A stretch of DNA of 64,000 nucleotides from Protopterus annectens. Taxonomy: Eukaryota; Chordata; Ceratodontiformes; Protopteridae. A program made the translations under genes and the position numbers. A model generated the notes under the pieces. It did no database searches. It was given only the letters and a program-made list of their open reading frames with translations, and was not told the origin of the DNA. Below, in pieces: positions 20,795-32,356 of the stretch. Within the stretch, counting starts at the first letter, position 1, and each line of letters opens with the position of its first letter. The stretch is from assembly GCF_019279795.1 (NCBI RefSeq), contig NC_056729.1:1864684107-1864748106 (forward strand), written 5' to 3'.

Positions 20795-21075
20795 CAGACA
20801 TCCTCGATGGTGCAGTGGTTGCATTGTTGCCTCACAGCAAGAGGTTCTCCCGTTCGATTCTCGGCTGGAGTGTGGGGAGTGCTTTCTTTGTAGAATATGC
20901 ATGTCCTCCCCGTGGTTGGGTGGGCATTCGAAAGACATGCATAAATGGGCGTGCCTTTATTGAAGGTTGAACATTAAGCTGGCACCTCGGCGTTCGTGAA
21001 AATCTACTGCCAATCATTAGTGGACCGGAGTTCCGCTATGGCGACCCCTAACCGGGAAAAGCCAAAAAGACAAAC
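20795..21075 (+). mobile_element. SINE copy B
   Basis: The head GATGGTGCAGTGGTTGCATTG resembles tRNA box A, and CCCGTTCGATTCTCGGC resembles box B. The body has TGTCCTCCCCGTGGTTGGG and AAAGACATGC, and the end reads GGACCGGAGTTCCGCTATGG, CGACCCCTAACCGGGAAAAG, then a short CAA-rich tail. It is nearly collinear with copies C and D. The target duplication is unclear. Confidence 0.85.
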
Positions 21076-22684
21076 AACAAACACAGCTAAGCACAGAGGT
21101 GTGAACTGTAACAGATTACTGTGGCCGAAGGCAATAAAATCACAATATATTACCATAAGCTGTGTATCTGTTTTTACCCTTGGATGCATTTGTTGCCTGG
21201 TGCCAGACATAGGGCAAATGCAGAGGTAGAATTATAATGATACAGAATGGAGAAGATGTATGGACAGGATGAGATGGAGGCAGGGACAAAGTAGCTTATG
21301 ACAGAAGAAGGCTAATGATGGAACATAAAAGTATTTAGCCAACAGGTCGACATCAAATAGTGTACAAAAGCAGTCAGTAACACTTTGGCAATGACTGGAT
21401 TAGAACCCTTGGAAGTTGTAAAAAGAAGCTATCTATACACATGAGCATTATCTCATCACACCACAAAGGAATTACTACAGCCCAACATTTAAATAACAAA
21501 ACTGAAGCACAGTGACTACTAACTGAAGCAGAAGGGGTAAAAAGAGAGAGAGAGAGACACACAGGCAGACAGACAGATGCTGAGAGGAATAGTAACAATA
21601 TTTTTGGGGGGGAATGTAGGAACATCTGTATGATGTGTCACTCTTACTTATTAAATCATCATTAATTTGTCATGCTGTGTACAATGAAGTACTTGTTACA
21701 GGGAGAAATAAAAGATAGGAAAGTGCTACAAATATGAAAACATAAGCAGGGTAAGTTTGGCTTAATATTTTTTTCTGCTGGTGCTACAGTGTTTTGGCAA
21801 AAGATGTCTTGCTGCTCTATTCAAATGGTATGTTAATGAAATGTATATGGAGAGAAAAACAGATGTCTGCAGTTAAATATATGAAAGTAATACGAAATGC
21901 TATGACTTAATACATTGACCTACAGCTGTAATTGTACCCATGACACTATGCATAAACATTAGCCCACAAATAGGGTAATTATGTTAGCAAGCCACATAGG
22001 AACTCCTACTGTGTTACATCCATCAGCCTAAGAACTATTACAGTAACTGTTGCACAGTACTGCTTTACTCTGTGTTCTCACAGCACAACAGATTTAAGCA
22101 AATTTGCACAAAAGTAACCAGGCTGCTGCAGATTAAATTGAAATCTTCAGCGTTTGCGTAAATAAGTTAAGCAATGTTCACCATCACTCAACATTGCTAC
22201 ACTAAGCCAGCCTCCACACAAATGCTGTGGACATAAAGTGAAGGCTTTTCAATGGGCCATTTCAGGTCATGAGTGTTCTGTATGAATCTAGTTTTGACCA
22301 GATTAAACACATGAAAAAGGTGCGGCTAGGAAAGTGGTGAAAATGGGACTGCCAAGCAGAGGGTAGGACAAAGAGAGACTACAGGAGGGTCGTGGGACAG
22401 CACCATAGCTATCCACTTTTACACAACATAAACTTATAATTGTACACACAAGTTTATGACTTTGGAGACTCACCACACCAATGATGGGTGACAACAATAG
22501 AACAATGTTGCATGCCCAAATGGATCAAATCAAGTGTGTCAAAATTACACATAAGTGAAGTGGAGAGCTACGTATGGGATGTATTTTTTGAGGAGGAGGT
22601 GCCCATTTTTTATTATTTATTTAGAAGAGAGAGAAATGTTGAAAAAGGTGCTTAGGAATGAGAGGGTCATGCAGGTGGGGTAAG
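21076..22684. other. Intergenic DNA with a purine microsatellite
   Basis: No gene is supported. An (AG)n(ACAG)n-like tract lies at about 21,541-21,582, and a G-run at 21,604-21,611. A box-B-like GGATTAGAACCC occurs near 21,399. Confidence 0.45.
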
Positions 22685-24273
22685 TTACGAAGCAGGTACA
22701 GACATACAGAACATATAAGGCAGACACAGATTGTGATGGAAATAAAAGGCTGGGGAACACCATGATTGGGAATAGATAGGCCACATTGAAGGCACACCCA
22801 CTTTCAGCTTGAGAACAGTGAGAATCTTGTCCTCACCCTCAGAACTGTCATCACTGTCTCCTGCAGTGACTCCCTGGGCCTGTGCTGGATGTAGCAACGT
22901 CTTTGCAATCTGATGCAGGACCTTTTCAACCCTGCTGATACATGCATTGAGGCCTATCTCCATGATATCCTCCACCAGCCCTGTCAGCTCTTGCTGGGTG
23001 ATAAAATCACCACCTACTCTGGTAATGCTCCCAGATGGTACCACTGTACCAGAGACCAGGGCAGATCTTCCTGACATAGTTGGAGCAGGTAGGGTAGGGA
23101 TTGTGGAGGCACAACTGACAGGTTGTGAACTCAAAGTGTTGAGTGTCTGTTCTGCCATCTGTGAAAGTATAGCAGGCCAAGCCACAGTGATCAAACTACC
23201 TCTCTGTGTTGTTGGTCATTTATTTTTTATCAGCAAGGTATGCAAACAGCAGAATGTTAATCAATTATAACCCCACCCAAAAAAAAAATATATATATAAA
23301 GGAGAGCGAGATAGGGTGGGGGACAAAAAATAGATAATTAGATACATATTATGTCACATTACTATATTTTTCAATAAACTTTGTTTGGCAACACATAAAC
23401 AATTATGATAATTTACTATTGTAATCTTTGCCACATCCATATATGATGGGAACTTATTAGAGTCTCATAATATGCATAAATCTCACTGCAATGATATAAC
23501 CAAGAGCAGCCTTTATTTCCCTATGATGGATAGGATATATGCATTCAGATGTAATAATTGCAATTATCATATATGAATTTCTCCTGACATTATTGCTATT
23601 AATATTTTATACATACTTCTCCACACACATTTAATCTGCAGTTGTCATTGCCTAATGCAAGCAGCAACAGTTATTGGGGAAGGCACGCATGCTTCAGATG
23701 AAGGTTAAGGTATGCTGGCTCAAGATGCTAGCGATTGAGGGAATGAAAATACTTTTCTGGCTTGAGTTTGGCTCTGAGTCATACTTAGCCCATGCCTCTC
23801 TGAAGTGAGTTAATCTCTCTTGGTGTGCCTCAAAGTTTGCATCTATTTCCACGGCAGCTGTACAGTGCAAAAAGAAAAGACATTTATATGAATGCATAAT
23901 GAGTACCTGTGTTGCCTGGCAAGATCATTAGTACCATATCATAGACAGGTTATGGGTCAGTATACTTACACAACTGAGGGGTGTTTGCATTCCTAAATTC
24001 ATGTTCCCATTGGCTTAGGGAGTCTTGCTTGCTGTTTGTAAGGTCACTGTGGTGGTGACAACATTGTTCCTCTTTGCGTGGAATACTTGCTGCATTGGCG
24101 ATGACCTTGGCTAAGCTATTCCAAGGCTCAGCCTTATACTAAGATCTAGTATTATCCCCCTGCAGCAGCCTACAGCTGTAGTGCTTCATGAGGAGTGCCA
24201 CAAATATCCCAGACTCCTCAACACCCCACCTTTGTAATCTAAATTTAGCACTATCCTCTTCCATGCCAGACAT
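22685..24273 (-). pseudogene. Decayed spliced gene, Myb/SANT-like DNA-binding domain
   Basis: Exon 1 (24,273-23,970) starts MSGMEEDSAKFRLQRWG and contains spaced tryptophans (RWGVEESG, AEPWNSLAKVIANAA) in a helix-rich pattern like the Myb/SANT-like domains found in Harbinger-associated and NAIF1-type proteins. It ends at a canonical donor (T|GTAAGT). Exon 2 begins at 23,857 after a pyrimidine tract and CAG, and splicing 1 to 2 keeps frame into AVEIDANFEAHQERL. A third open segment (23,158-22,685), preceded by TATACTTTCACAG, encodes a Ser/Thr-rich then helical region (SRVEKVLHQIAKTLL) and an acidic DSDDSSEGED stretch. The donor of exon 2 is not obvious. One in-frame TAG in exon 1 (about 24,138) argues for a pseudogene. 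It may be a domesticated or relic Harbinger partner gene. Confidence 0.5.
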
Positions 24274-24509
24274 GTCTGCAAAATCAAGCTAACAAAATAT
24301 ATCTGGATTGACACTCATTTCAGATCTTGCAGGTAACTGGATGTGTTCAAAGATACACAGCCTTGCTAACTGTATTTGTGCAATTGAAAGTGTATGGATT
24401 CCTTGGCAGACACACTGGCACTGCTTACATCACATGGCAGTAAAATTGGGGAACATGACATTAAGCTTTGCTATGTGTGATGCCCAGCCTATTGACACAG
24501 ATTTCAAAG

Positions 24510-24795
24510 TTCAACAATGTTGTTGTTGTTGTTGGGCAGTGGTAGCATTGTTGCCTCACAGCAAGAGGTTCTCCCATTCGATTCTCGGCTTGTGTTGGGA
24601 GTGCCTTCTGTGTGGAGTCTGCATGCCCTCCCCATGGTCGAGTGGGCATTTGAAAGACATGCTTTGAATGGGCGTGCCTTCGTTGAAGATTGGGCATCGG
24701 GCTGGCAACTCGACACCATAAAAACTAACTGCCAGTCATTAGTGGACCGGAGTTCCACTGTGGCGACCCCTAACCAGAGAAGCGAAAAGACAATG
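24510..24795 (+). mobile_element. SINE copy C
   Basis: Starts after a GTT-repeat. The head is GGGCAGTGGTAGCATTGTTG, with box-B-like CCATTCGATTCTCGGC. The 3' end, GGACCGGAGTTCCACTGTGG then CGACCCCTAACC, matches copies B and D. It inserted downstream of the Myb/SANT-like relic. Short CAATG repeats flank it, which is not enough to call a target duplication. Confidence 0.83.
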
Positions 24796-25006
24796 GAAAG
24801 CTTAATTCTATTGGTCTTAATCCTTGCAGTTTGGAAGGAGAAAAAAGATGAATTGCGACATATTGTTATGTTGAGGATTACATAATATTAAAGTATTGTT
24901 CAATCTACTGGGAATCGAACTCAAGGGATAAAGTATGTAAACATTTAACATTATCTTCTTTCAGCTGTTCCCGTTAAGGGTCACCACAGAGGATCTTCTG
25001 TTTCCA

Positions 25007-26010
25007 TTACTTCCTGTCCTCTGCATCATGATCTTTCACACCAACCACCTTCATGTCCTCTCTCACCACATCCATAAACCTTATCTTAGGCCTTCCTCTT
25101 TTCCTCTTACCTGGCAGCTCCATCCTTAGCATCCTTTTCCCAATATACCCAGCATCCCTCCTCAGCACATGTCCAAACCAATGCAATCTCGCCTCTCTTG
25201 CTTTGTCTCCAAACTGTACAACCTGAGCTAACCTTCTAATATACTGATTCCTAATCCTGTCCATCCTAGTCACACCCAGTGTAAATCTTGACATCTTTAA
25301 CTCTGCCACATCCAGCTCTGACTCCTGCCTTTTCGTCAATGCCACTGTCTCCAACCCATATAGCATAGCTGGTCTCACTACCCTCTTGTAGATCTTCCCT
25401 TTCACTCTTACTGGTACCCATCTGTCACAAATCACTCCTGACACACTTCTCCACCCATTCCACCCTGCCTGTACTCTCTTCTTCACCTCTCTTCCACACT
25501 CACCATTACTATGAACTGTTGATCCCAAGTACTTAAACTCATCCACCTTTACCATCTCTACTCCCTGCATCCTCACCATTCCTCTACCCTCCCTCACATT
25601 TACAAGTCGCCTCACAGTAAGATGCTGTCCGGTTCAATTCTTAGCTAGAGCGTCTTCTGCATGGAGACATGCGTGAATGGGCGTACCTTCGTTGAAGGTC
25701 GTGCATCAGGGCTGGTAACCCGGCACGTAAAAATCAACTATCAATCATTAGTGGGCAGGAGTTCCGCTGTGGCGACCCCTAACCGGGAAAAGCCGAAAGA
25801 CACAACAACAACATTCTGTTTTAGCCCTGCTGACCTTCATTCCTCTCCTCTCTAAAGCATATCTCCACCTCTCCAGGGTCTCCTCAATCTGATCCCTACT
25901 CTCACTACATATCACAATGTCATCTGCAAACATCATAGTCCACAGGGCCTCCTGTCTGATCTCATCTGTCAACCTGTCCATCACCACTGCAAATAAGAAA
26001 GGGCTCAGAG
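25007..26010 (-). pseudogene. RTE reverse transcriptase, C-terminal part
   Basis: The upstream piece (26,010-25,817) has SALSPFLFAVVMDRL, catalytic MFADDIVI and LERRGMKVSRAKTE. After the SINE the frame resumes with LVNVREGRG, DEFKYLGSTVHSNGEC, KRVQAGWNGW, RPAMLYGLETVALTK, LHWFGHVLRRD, GKRKRGRPK and DVVREDMKVVGV, all hallmarks of the RTE-clade C-terminus. The endonuclease and most of RT are missing by 5' truncation. Apart from the SINE, no stop breaks the visible part. Confidence 0.9.
25606..25816 (+). mobile_element. SINE copy D, nested in the RTE fragment
   Basis: 5'-truncated: it begins at CGCCTCACAGTAAGATG, so the box-A part is missing. It continues with box-B-like GGTTCAATTCTTAGC and ends TGTGGCGACCCCTAACCGGGAAAAGCCGAAAGACACAACAACAAC. 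It lies opposite in sense to the RTE it interrupts. Confidence 0.83.
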
Positions 26011-26024
26011 CTGATTTAACATTA

Positions 26025-26334
26025 GCTTATTTATCAACATTGTCACAGGAGAACTACATTTAAGCATGATAATTAAATATATGCACTAATTTCAGAAAGG
26101 CATTTATGTGCATGATTTATGTTAGTCCTGGGAATGCATTCTTATGTAAAAGTCAGTATTTATGTTTATAAATATATTTCAGATGGATGCAGTTGAATGA
26201 GCTGAGTAATACAGGTTGGGGTGTATTATGTACATACTTCAAACGAAAATACCTGTCCTAAACACCTCGTTAGGATATGCGATGAGTCATGGTGGTTATA
26301 ACAAAAGTATTGTGCCCATCACACATATGCAAGT
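26025..26334. other. Intergenic DNA, nothing recognised
   Basis: AT-rich sequence between the RTE fragment and fold-back 2. I see no coding, RNA or repeat signal. Confidence 0.5.
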
Positions 26335-26847
26335 GAATTTTAAATTACAAGTAATCTCCGTGGTATCCCCAAAGTCTCAAAACAACCCACTAAAGTGTAG
26401 TGGGTCTAAAAACAAAACAGTGTAAGAAACTTCTCTGTGTGGAAGATTTTCAGTCCATATATTTCTAGTTAATCACTGTATATTAATCAGATCAGACAAT
26501 AGTAGTAGAAGCGAGCGTAAACTGTCAAGTCAAAAGTAATAATAGAAAATATATAATTCTACAGCATTACTAGTATTAGTAATCCAGCAGGCAGTCTGTT
26601 TCCAGTCAAATAAAGGATTTTCGACTGGAAACAGACTGCCTGCCTTGCTTGGATTACTTTCGAATACTTAGTAATACTGTAGAATTATACATTTTCTATT
26701 ATTACTTTTTGACTTGATGAGTTTATGTTCGCTACTTCTACTACTATTGTCTGATCTGATTAATATACAGTGATTAACTAGAAATATATGGACTGAAAAT
26801 CTTCCACACAGAGAAGTTTCTTACACTGTTTTGAATTTTAAATTACA
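26335..26847. mobile_element. Fold-back element 2 with 15-bp target duplication
   Basis: A perfect 15-bp repeat GAATTTTAAATTACA (26,335-26,349 and 26,833-26,847) flanks a 483-bp insert. From 26,414 to 26,832 it is a near-perfect inverted repeat (arms about 194 and 210 bp, spacer 15 bp). Bases 26,350-26,413 form a non-palindromic tail containing a small hairpin, CCCACT...AGTGGG. The plan (one short tail, then palindrome up to the second duplication) is the same as fold-back 1. No hammerhead core was found. Confidence 0.75.
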
Positions 26848-26999
26848 TATCATCGCTATCATGTTTTAGAAATTGGAAGGACATTAGCTTGAGGTTTTCT
26901 GTGAAGCATTAATGTTACATGCTGAATAGAAAAGTTTACTTATGCAAGCATTATTGATACACTGCTTGCAAGAAACATTATCATTTGTCTTTAGTTTTA

Positions 27000-27880
27000 C
27001 AGTCCTAATCAAAATGATGTGAGAAATGGTATTCTTATACCCTTTGTAAAAGTACCTTTTAACTGGACTGAAACTATTAATCAGCTGTGTTCTTTTATCT
27101 ACACCACTCACTGCACTTAGATCTGGTGCCACAGAGATAGGTAATTACAAGTGGATTTTCTCTACTCAGTACTGTCCAGAGTGCTGAAGAAAGTGCACTG
27201 TTGCCAGGGCATGTTTGCACTACATAAGGCAGCCTAAGTTAAATTGTTCACTTTTTTCCTTAGGTAGTTTTTGCTCATTGCCATGCAGAGAGCCAATGCA
27301 GATTAAAATGAAAAAAAAATATTACATATTGTAAATAATTGGAATGTGATCTTTAAACAGAGTTTGAACACTGAATTCACTTCAGTTGCACTTTGTGCCA
27401 CTGAGTAAATTACATAAAAGGTGTACTTTCTTCACTGACTACTATCCAGAGTGCTGCCAGATGTGTTTGCTCTACATAAGGCATCCCAAACTAAATTTTT
27501 CACTTTTTTCCTTAGGTAGTGAACCGGGTTTGCATGCTACCAAGTGGAGAGCAAATGCAGATAAAAAAAAATTACACATATAAAGAATAAGTGCAATGTG
27601 ATCTCGACACAGGATTTAAACAATGCCTCCTCTGACTTATTTCACTCAATTCACTTCTTTTATACCTTGTGCCACAGAAGTGGATATCTGTCAGGTACAT
27701 TCTCTGCAGTAAGTAGTATCCATGGTGCAGAGGGTCATGCAATGATGCCAGATATATTTGCTCTACATAAGATAGCCTAAACTAAATTTTTTACTTTTTT
27801 CCTTAGTCACTGAACCATTTTTGCATGCTGCTGAGTGGAGAGCAAATGGAAAAGACATTAGAAAAAAATATATAGGTTCA
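27000..27880. repeat. Diverged tandem repeat of ~260-290 bp, left part
   Basis: CACTTTTTTCCTTAG recurs near 27,249, 27,506 and 27,793, with TTTGC-CTACATAAG-CA and CAGAGTGCTG landmarks in register, giving about three units. Related text (CATCAGCTGTCCTTTTTATCTA, CAGAGTGCTGATGG) returns on the far side of the nested LINEs at 38,690-38,820, so the array was split by the CR1-b insertion. Confidence 0.7.
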
Positions 27881-29287
27881 TAGGTTCATGAACCTATGAA
27901 CCTATGAGAAGTCTCTGGGACAGGAATCTATCCCTCCAGCATGTCCTGTTTATTGTGGTGACAAGGTTTAGGTCCCTAGAGTGTGTAGCTCGGAGGGATT
28001 GGGATTTCTTTAGGTGTAGCATGTCGAACAGCTCTGGGTTTGACATAGCTTTATATGTTAGGCAGAGATCACCTCGGAGTAGGTGATATGCTACAGAGTA
28101 AAGCTGGAGTTTTTTGAGGTGGTCAGTGTAGGGCATTTGTTTGAGGCCAGTAATCCTCTTTGTGAGGTACTTCTTTGGCCTTTCCAGCTGCTGCAGATGT
28201 CTTGAGAGGTACATTCCAAAAGGGGCGTTGTACTCTATAATGGGTCTAATGAGTGTCGAGTAGAGGGGAATAATGACCTCTTTTTTCCTGGAAGAGAACC
28301 CTTTTATGATGAGGTGTGCCACGTAGGACTTCCTGACTACTGTGGCAATGTGACTATCAAAGGAGAGACTACTGTGCACCTGGGTCTCAAGGTCTCTCAT
28401 CACACATTCGGTGCTAGGTAGATTGCTGCCTATGTGGTAGTTCATGGGTACAGAGTTTTTACCAAAGGGGATGACACTGCACTTTTTGGCATCGAGCTTG
28501 AGGCCATGGCTCTGACACCAGGCATCTGTTTCAAAGAGGCCCTTCTGTAGGATGTCCACATCATTTGAGGACTTGACTATGGCTCCTAGTTTGCAGTCAT
28601 CTGCGAACTTCATTTGCCAGAGGCCTTCTGTGTATGCCTGTACTTCAGAGAAGTAGGTACCAAACAGGAGAGGTCCCAGGACGGAACCCTGTGGTACTCC
28701 ACTTGTCACTGCTTTAAGGTCATATTTGTAGTCAGCAACTTTTACAGTGTGAGTTCTGTCAGTGAGCCAGTTGGCAACCCATCTTGTGACGTAGGGATTT
28801 ATACCTAGTTTAGTGAGTTTAGCTATAATTCCAGAATAGGGGATGGTGTAGAAATCTTTGGCGAGGTCAAGATAGGCTGTGTGAACCACTTACCCTCATC
28901 TACGGCTTTGGTTATTGCCTCAAAGAAGTCGATCAGGTTTAGGAGGCATGATCTGCCTTTCACAAACCCAAACTGGGTGGGATCCAGAGTTTGGAGGTTA
29001 CCAATGTCTTTGTTTATGAGTTTCATGATGATACATTCCATGGCCTTGCAGACCAGGCTCATCAAGCTAATAGGGTGATAGTTCCCGGGATCAGTGGTGA
29101 CTCCCCCTTTGTGGAGTGGGATAACTGTTGCTGTGCACCATTCAGTGGGCACAAAGCCTGATGCGAGGTTATTATTGAACATGGTGCTTAAGTGAGGACC
29201 CAGTTCGTTCTGAAGTTTGTGTAAAACGCAGCCTAGGATGTTGTCCAGTCCCATGGATGCTGTGTTTTTGGCTTTAGAGAGTGCAGC
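27880..29287 (-). pseudogene. CR1-b, 3' segment (reverse transcriptase)
   Basis: ORF2 runs from KNTASMGLDNILGC through HPISLMSLVCKAME, DPTQFGFVKGRSCLLNL, TSGVPQGSVLGPLLFG and catalytic FADDCKLG to RPIIEYNAPFGMYLSRHLQQLERP. It stops abruptly in NRTCWRDRFLSQRL, after which a palindrome of octamer repeats replaces the normal C-terminus and 3' UTR. It has one frame change near 28,850. The 331-codon stretch 27,894-28,889 is open. The element continues upstream at 36,988 after CR1-a is removed. Confidence 0.88.
27882..27917. repeat. Palindrome of (TATGAACC) octamers at CR1-b 3' end
   Basis: ATAGGTTCATAGGTTC is followed directly by its own complement GAACCTATGAACCTAT. Elsewhere the family ends in two or three octamers in one orientation; here one set is inverted and joined to a truncated ORF2. 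Confidence 0.85.
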
Positions 29288-29398
29288 TTTTATAGGTTCA
29301 TAGGTTCATACTAGGCTATCTGCCCAAGGGCATTTATAAGCCTAGCCCATAGTTATTTGGCTTTCGCCACCCCTTTAGTTTGAATAAAACTATGCCTA

Positions 29399-32356
29399 TT
29401 ATTTTGCTGTGCCTCTGTCAAGCAGTGACACTGAAGTAATCCCTGGGGTATATCTGCGATCCCCCATCCATTGGTCAAGATTCCTCTTGAACAAGGCCAG
29501 CGAGGTGCTCTGCCTCACATGTACCAGGATTTTGTTCCACAGCATAGGGAGTCTCTGGGTGATGAATCTGTCCCTCCAGCATGTTCTATTAATAACCGTG
29601 TCAAGGTTTAAGTCTCCCGCCCTTGTGGTTCTGAGGGATCTAGATTTTTTGAGGTGAAGCATATTCATCAAATCAGGGTTTGACATGGCCTTATATGTCA
29701 GGCACAGGTCACCTCTGAGCAAGCGGTATGAGACTGAATAGAGCTGGAGTTCTTTCAGTCGGGCAGCATAAGACATATTTTTGAGACTCTTTATCCTTTT
29801 GGTGAGGAACTTTTGGGGCCTTTCCAGCTGCTGCAGGTGTCTGGTCAGATACATTCCGAATGGGGCATTGTACTCAATCATAGGTCTAATGAGTGATGAG
29901 TACAGGGGCGATGACCTCCCTTGATCTAGATGTGAATCCCTTCATGATCAGGTGGGCAATGTAGAAGGTTTTCCTAACTACTTTAGCAACATGAGTGTCA
30001 AACGAAAGGCTACTGTCAACCTGGGTCCCCAGATCCCTGATGACTTCTTCTGTGCTCAGTGGATTGCCACCTATATGGTAGCTAGGGGTAACCTTGTTTT
30101 TCCCGAAGGGTATGACTATGCATTTCTTGGCATTTAACTTTAGGCCATGGTTCTGGCACCAGTTATCCGTTTCTGTGAGGCCCTTCTGAAGGATATCTGT
30201 GTCAGATGTGTTTTCGACTATGGCGCCCAGTTTGCAGTCATCTGCAAACTTTGTCAGCCATAACCCTCCTGTGTTTGCTTGTACTTCAGAAAAGTAGATG
30301 CCGAACAAGAGTGGACCCAGGACTGAGCCCTGTGGGACACCACTTGTGACAGGCTTTGAGTCTGACATGGCTCCAGCAACTCTGACCCTGTGGGTTCTGT
30401 CACTTAGCCAGTTTGCAACCCATCTTGTGATGTATGGGTTTACATTCAAGCTGATGAGTTTTTGATGATACCTGAGTGGGGTATTGTGTCGAAGGCCTTT
30501 GCCAGGTCAAGGTAGGCTGTATGGACTGCCTTTCCCTCATCAATGGCCTTGGTGACTGTCTCGAAAAAGTCAACCAAGTTTAAAAGGCATGATCTGCCTT
30601 TGACAAAGCCAAACTGGGTTGGATCCAAAGTCTGCAAGTTCCCTATGTCTTTATTTATGAGTTCCATTATGATCCTCTCCATGGCTTTGCAGATAAGGCT
30701 TGTCAAGCTAATGGGATGGTAATTTCCAGGGTCGGTGGAGGCACCGGCCTTGTGAAGTGGGACCACAGTCGCCGTGCGCCACTCCTTGGGTACGTATCCT
30801 GAGGTGAGGCTAAGATTAAACAGCTGTCCTAACTGCGGGTTTAATTCCTCATTGAGTTCATGGAGCACACAGCCGGGACACCATCCGGTCCCATGGATGC
30901 TGTGTTTTGCTTTGGAGAGAGCAGTGCTCACCTGGGCGTTGGAGATATTTGGGGGGCTACAATCCTCTGGTATAGATATCTCTCCTTTTGGGGGGGGGGG
31001 AGAAGTTTGCACTGAACCTGTCAGCCAGTATGTTGGCAATGTGTGTAGGTTCAGTAATCTTCACATCATTTTGAACTAATTCTGAGCATATCTGGGAGTT
31101 TCCTCCTAGGTTTCTAACATAGCTAAAGAAGGCCTTATGATTGTCTTTTGAATCCTTGGCGATTTTTCTCTCAAAATTTGCCTTTGATGATTTTATGAGA
31201 GCTCTTAGTTTTTTACTTATAATGATCAAAGGTGTCTTACCTTTCAAGGATTTTGCTCTATCTTGTAGTAGCTTCCTCCTTTTGTTGTAGAGCTTGTTTA
31301 TGGCTGGGGTCCACCAGACTGGATGCTTGCCTTTGGTACAAAGAGTCTTAGTTTTGTTTGGGATTGCCTGATCCATGCAGTCCTGTAGGTGCTGGTAGAA
31401 GACATTTGTAAGTGATTCAGCGGTTTGAGTAATGTTTACCACTGGCTCAGGGGCCTTAAAGGAGACCACACTAGTTTTTAGAAGTGTGAAGTCGGCTTTT
31501 GAGAAGTTTTTCACTGTGGTCTTTTTTGTTTCAGGTGGGGCGGGATGAGGACCTCCAGCGAGATTAGTTTATGATCTGATCTCACCAGTGAGGGGTATAC
31601 TTCCGGTGTTGAACATTGTGATCCCATGTTCGTGATGATGAGATCAAGTATGTTTTCTCCTCTTGTGGGGATGGTGACTAGTTGTTCCATGGCATTTGAG
31701 TTTATGAACTCCAGGAACCTTTGGGCTAGAGTGTTTGGGCTTGAGTAGTGTTCCCAGTCTATATTAGGGTAGTTGAAGTCACCTAGTATGATGGTGTTTG
31801 GAGATACATTTATCCCCTCCATTGTTTTCAGGAAGGCCATGTGAGGTTCCTGAGTTTGAGAGGGTGGCCTGTAACATGCTACAAATTGCAGAGCAGTCTT
31901 GCCTATGGTTAATTGCACCTGGATGGTCTCCGATGCATCGTGCGTTGCCACCAACCTTGAGGTGTGGGTGTCCTTTATGAATATGGACACCCCCCCTCCT
32001 TTCTTGGTGTTGTCCGGATTTTGGGTCCGGAACACATGATATGAGGTGAAACCTGCTAGTGCTGGGGTGCTCTCAGGAGCCTTGAACCAGGTTTCTGTCA
32101 CAGCACAGACATCGATGTTCTCCATACTGAGAAGGGCCTCGAGTGCGTGCATCTTGAGATTGAGACTTCTGGCATTGAGCAGCATTACCCTTAGTTTTTT
32201 TACTTTTTTCTGTTCTAGGGTGGTAGGTTTAGAATTTGAGCCTTGCCTAAAAAAGGCACTATGGGGGTGGCAAGAGCCTTTGCCAATATCCGGAAGCCTA
32301 GGGTGACAGGTGCAAGCCGTCCCTTGCGAAGCAGCGTGGCTTGTCCAGCATGTCAT
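29399..32356 (-). pseudogene. CR1-a ORF2 (endonuclease-reverse transcriptase)
   Basis: The endonuclease (32,356-31,511) has LLNARSLNLKMHALEALL, VTETWFKAPE, ILGDFNYPNIDWE and SLVRSDHKLISL. A linker follows (NKLYNKRRKLL, NHKAFFSYVRNLGG), then RT: DPGNYHPISLTSLICKAMER, DPTQFGFVKGRSCLLNL, AYLDLAKAFDTIPHSG, TSGVPQGSVLGPLLFG and catalytic KFADDCKLG, then the C-terminus ending SVSLLDRGTAK. Frame changes occur near 31,515 (a missing C in a C-run), near 31,000 (an 11-base G run), near 30,450 and near 29,885. All motifs survive, so decay is recent or partly assembly error. Confidence 0.9.

Larger units (their letters stand above)
24954..26013 (-). mobile_element. RTE-type LINE fragment with 11-bp target duplication
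   Basis: A direct repeat ATTTAACATTA at 24,943-24,953 and 26,014-26,024 bounds a minus-strand, 5'-truncated RTE (BovB-like) LINE. Its 3' end reads CTCTGTGGTGACCC-TTAACGGGAACAGCTGAAAGAAGA, the same end pattern as the SINEs. A SINE (copy D) interrupts it at about 25,606-25,816. Confidence 0.88.

Noticed and set aside
26350..26832. Hammerhead motif in fold-back 2
   Set aside because: The closest text (CTTGATGAG...) lacks GAAA and a stem II, and the two arms disagree there.
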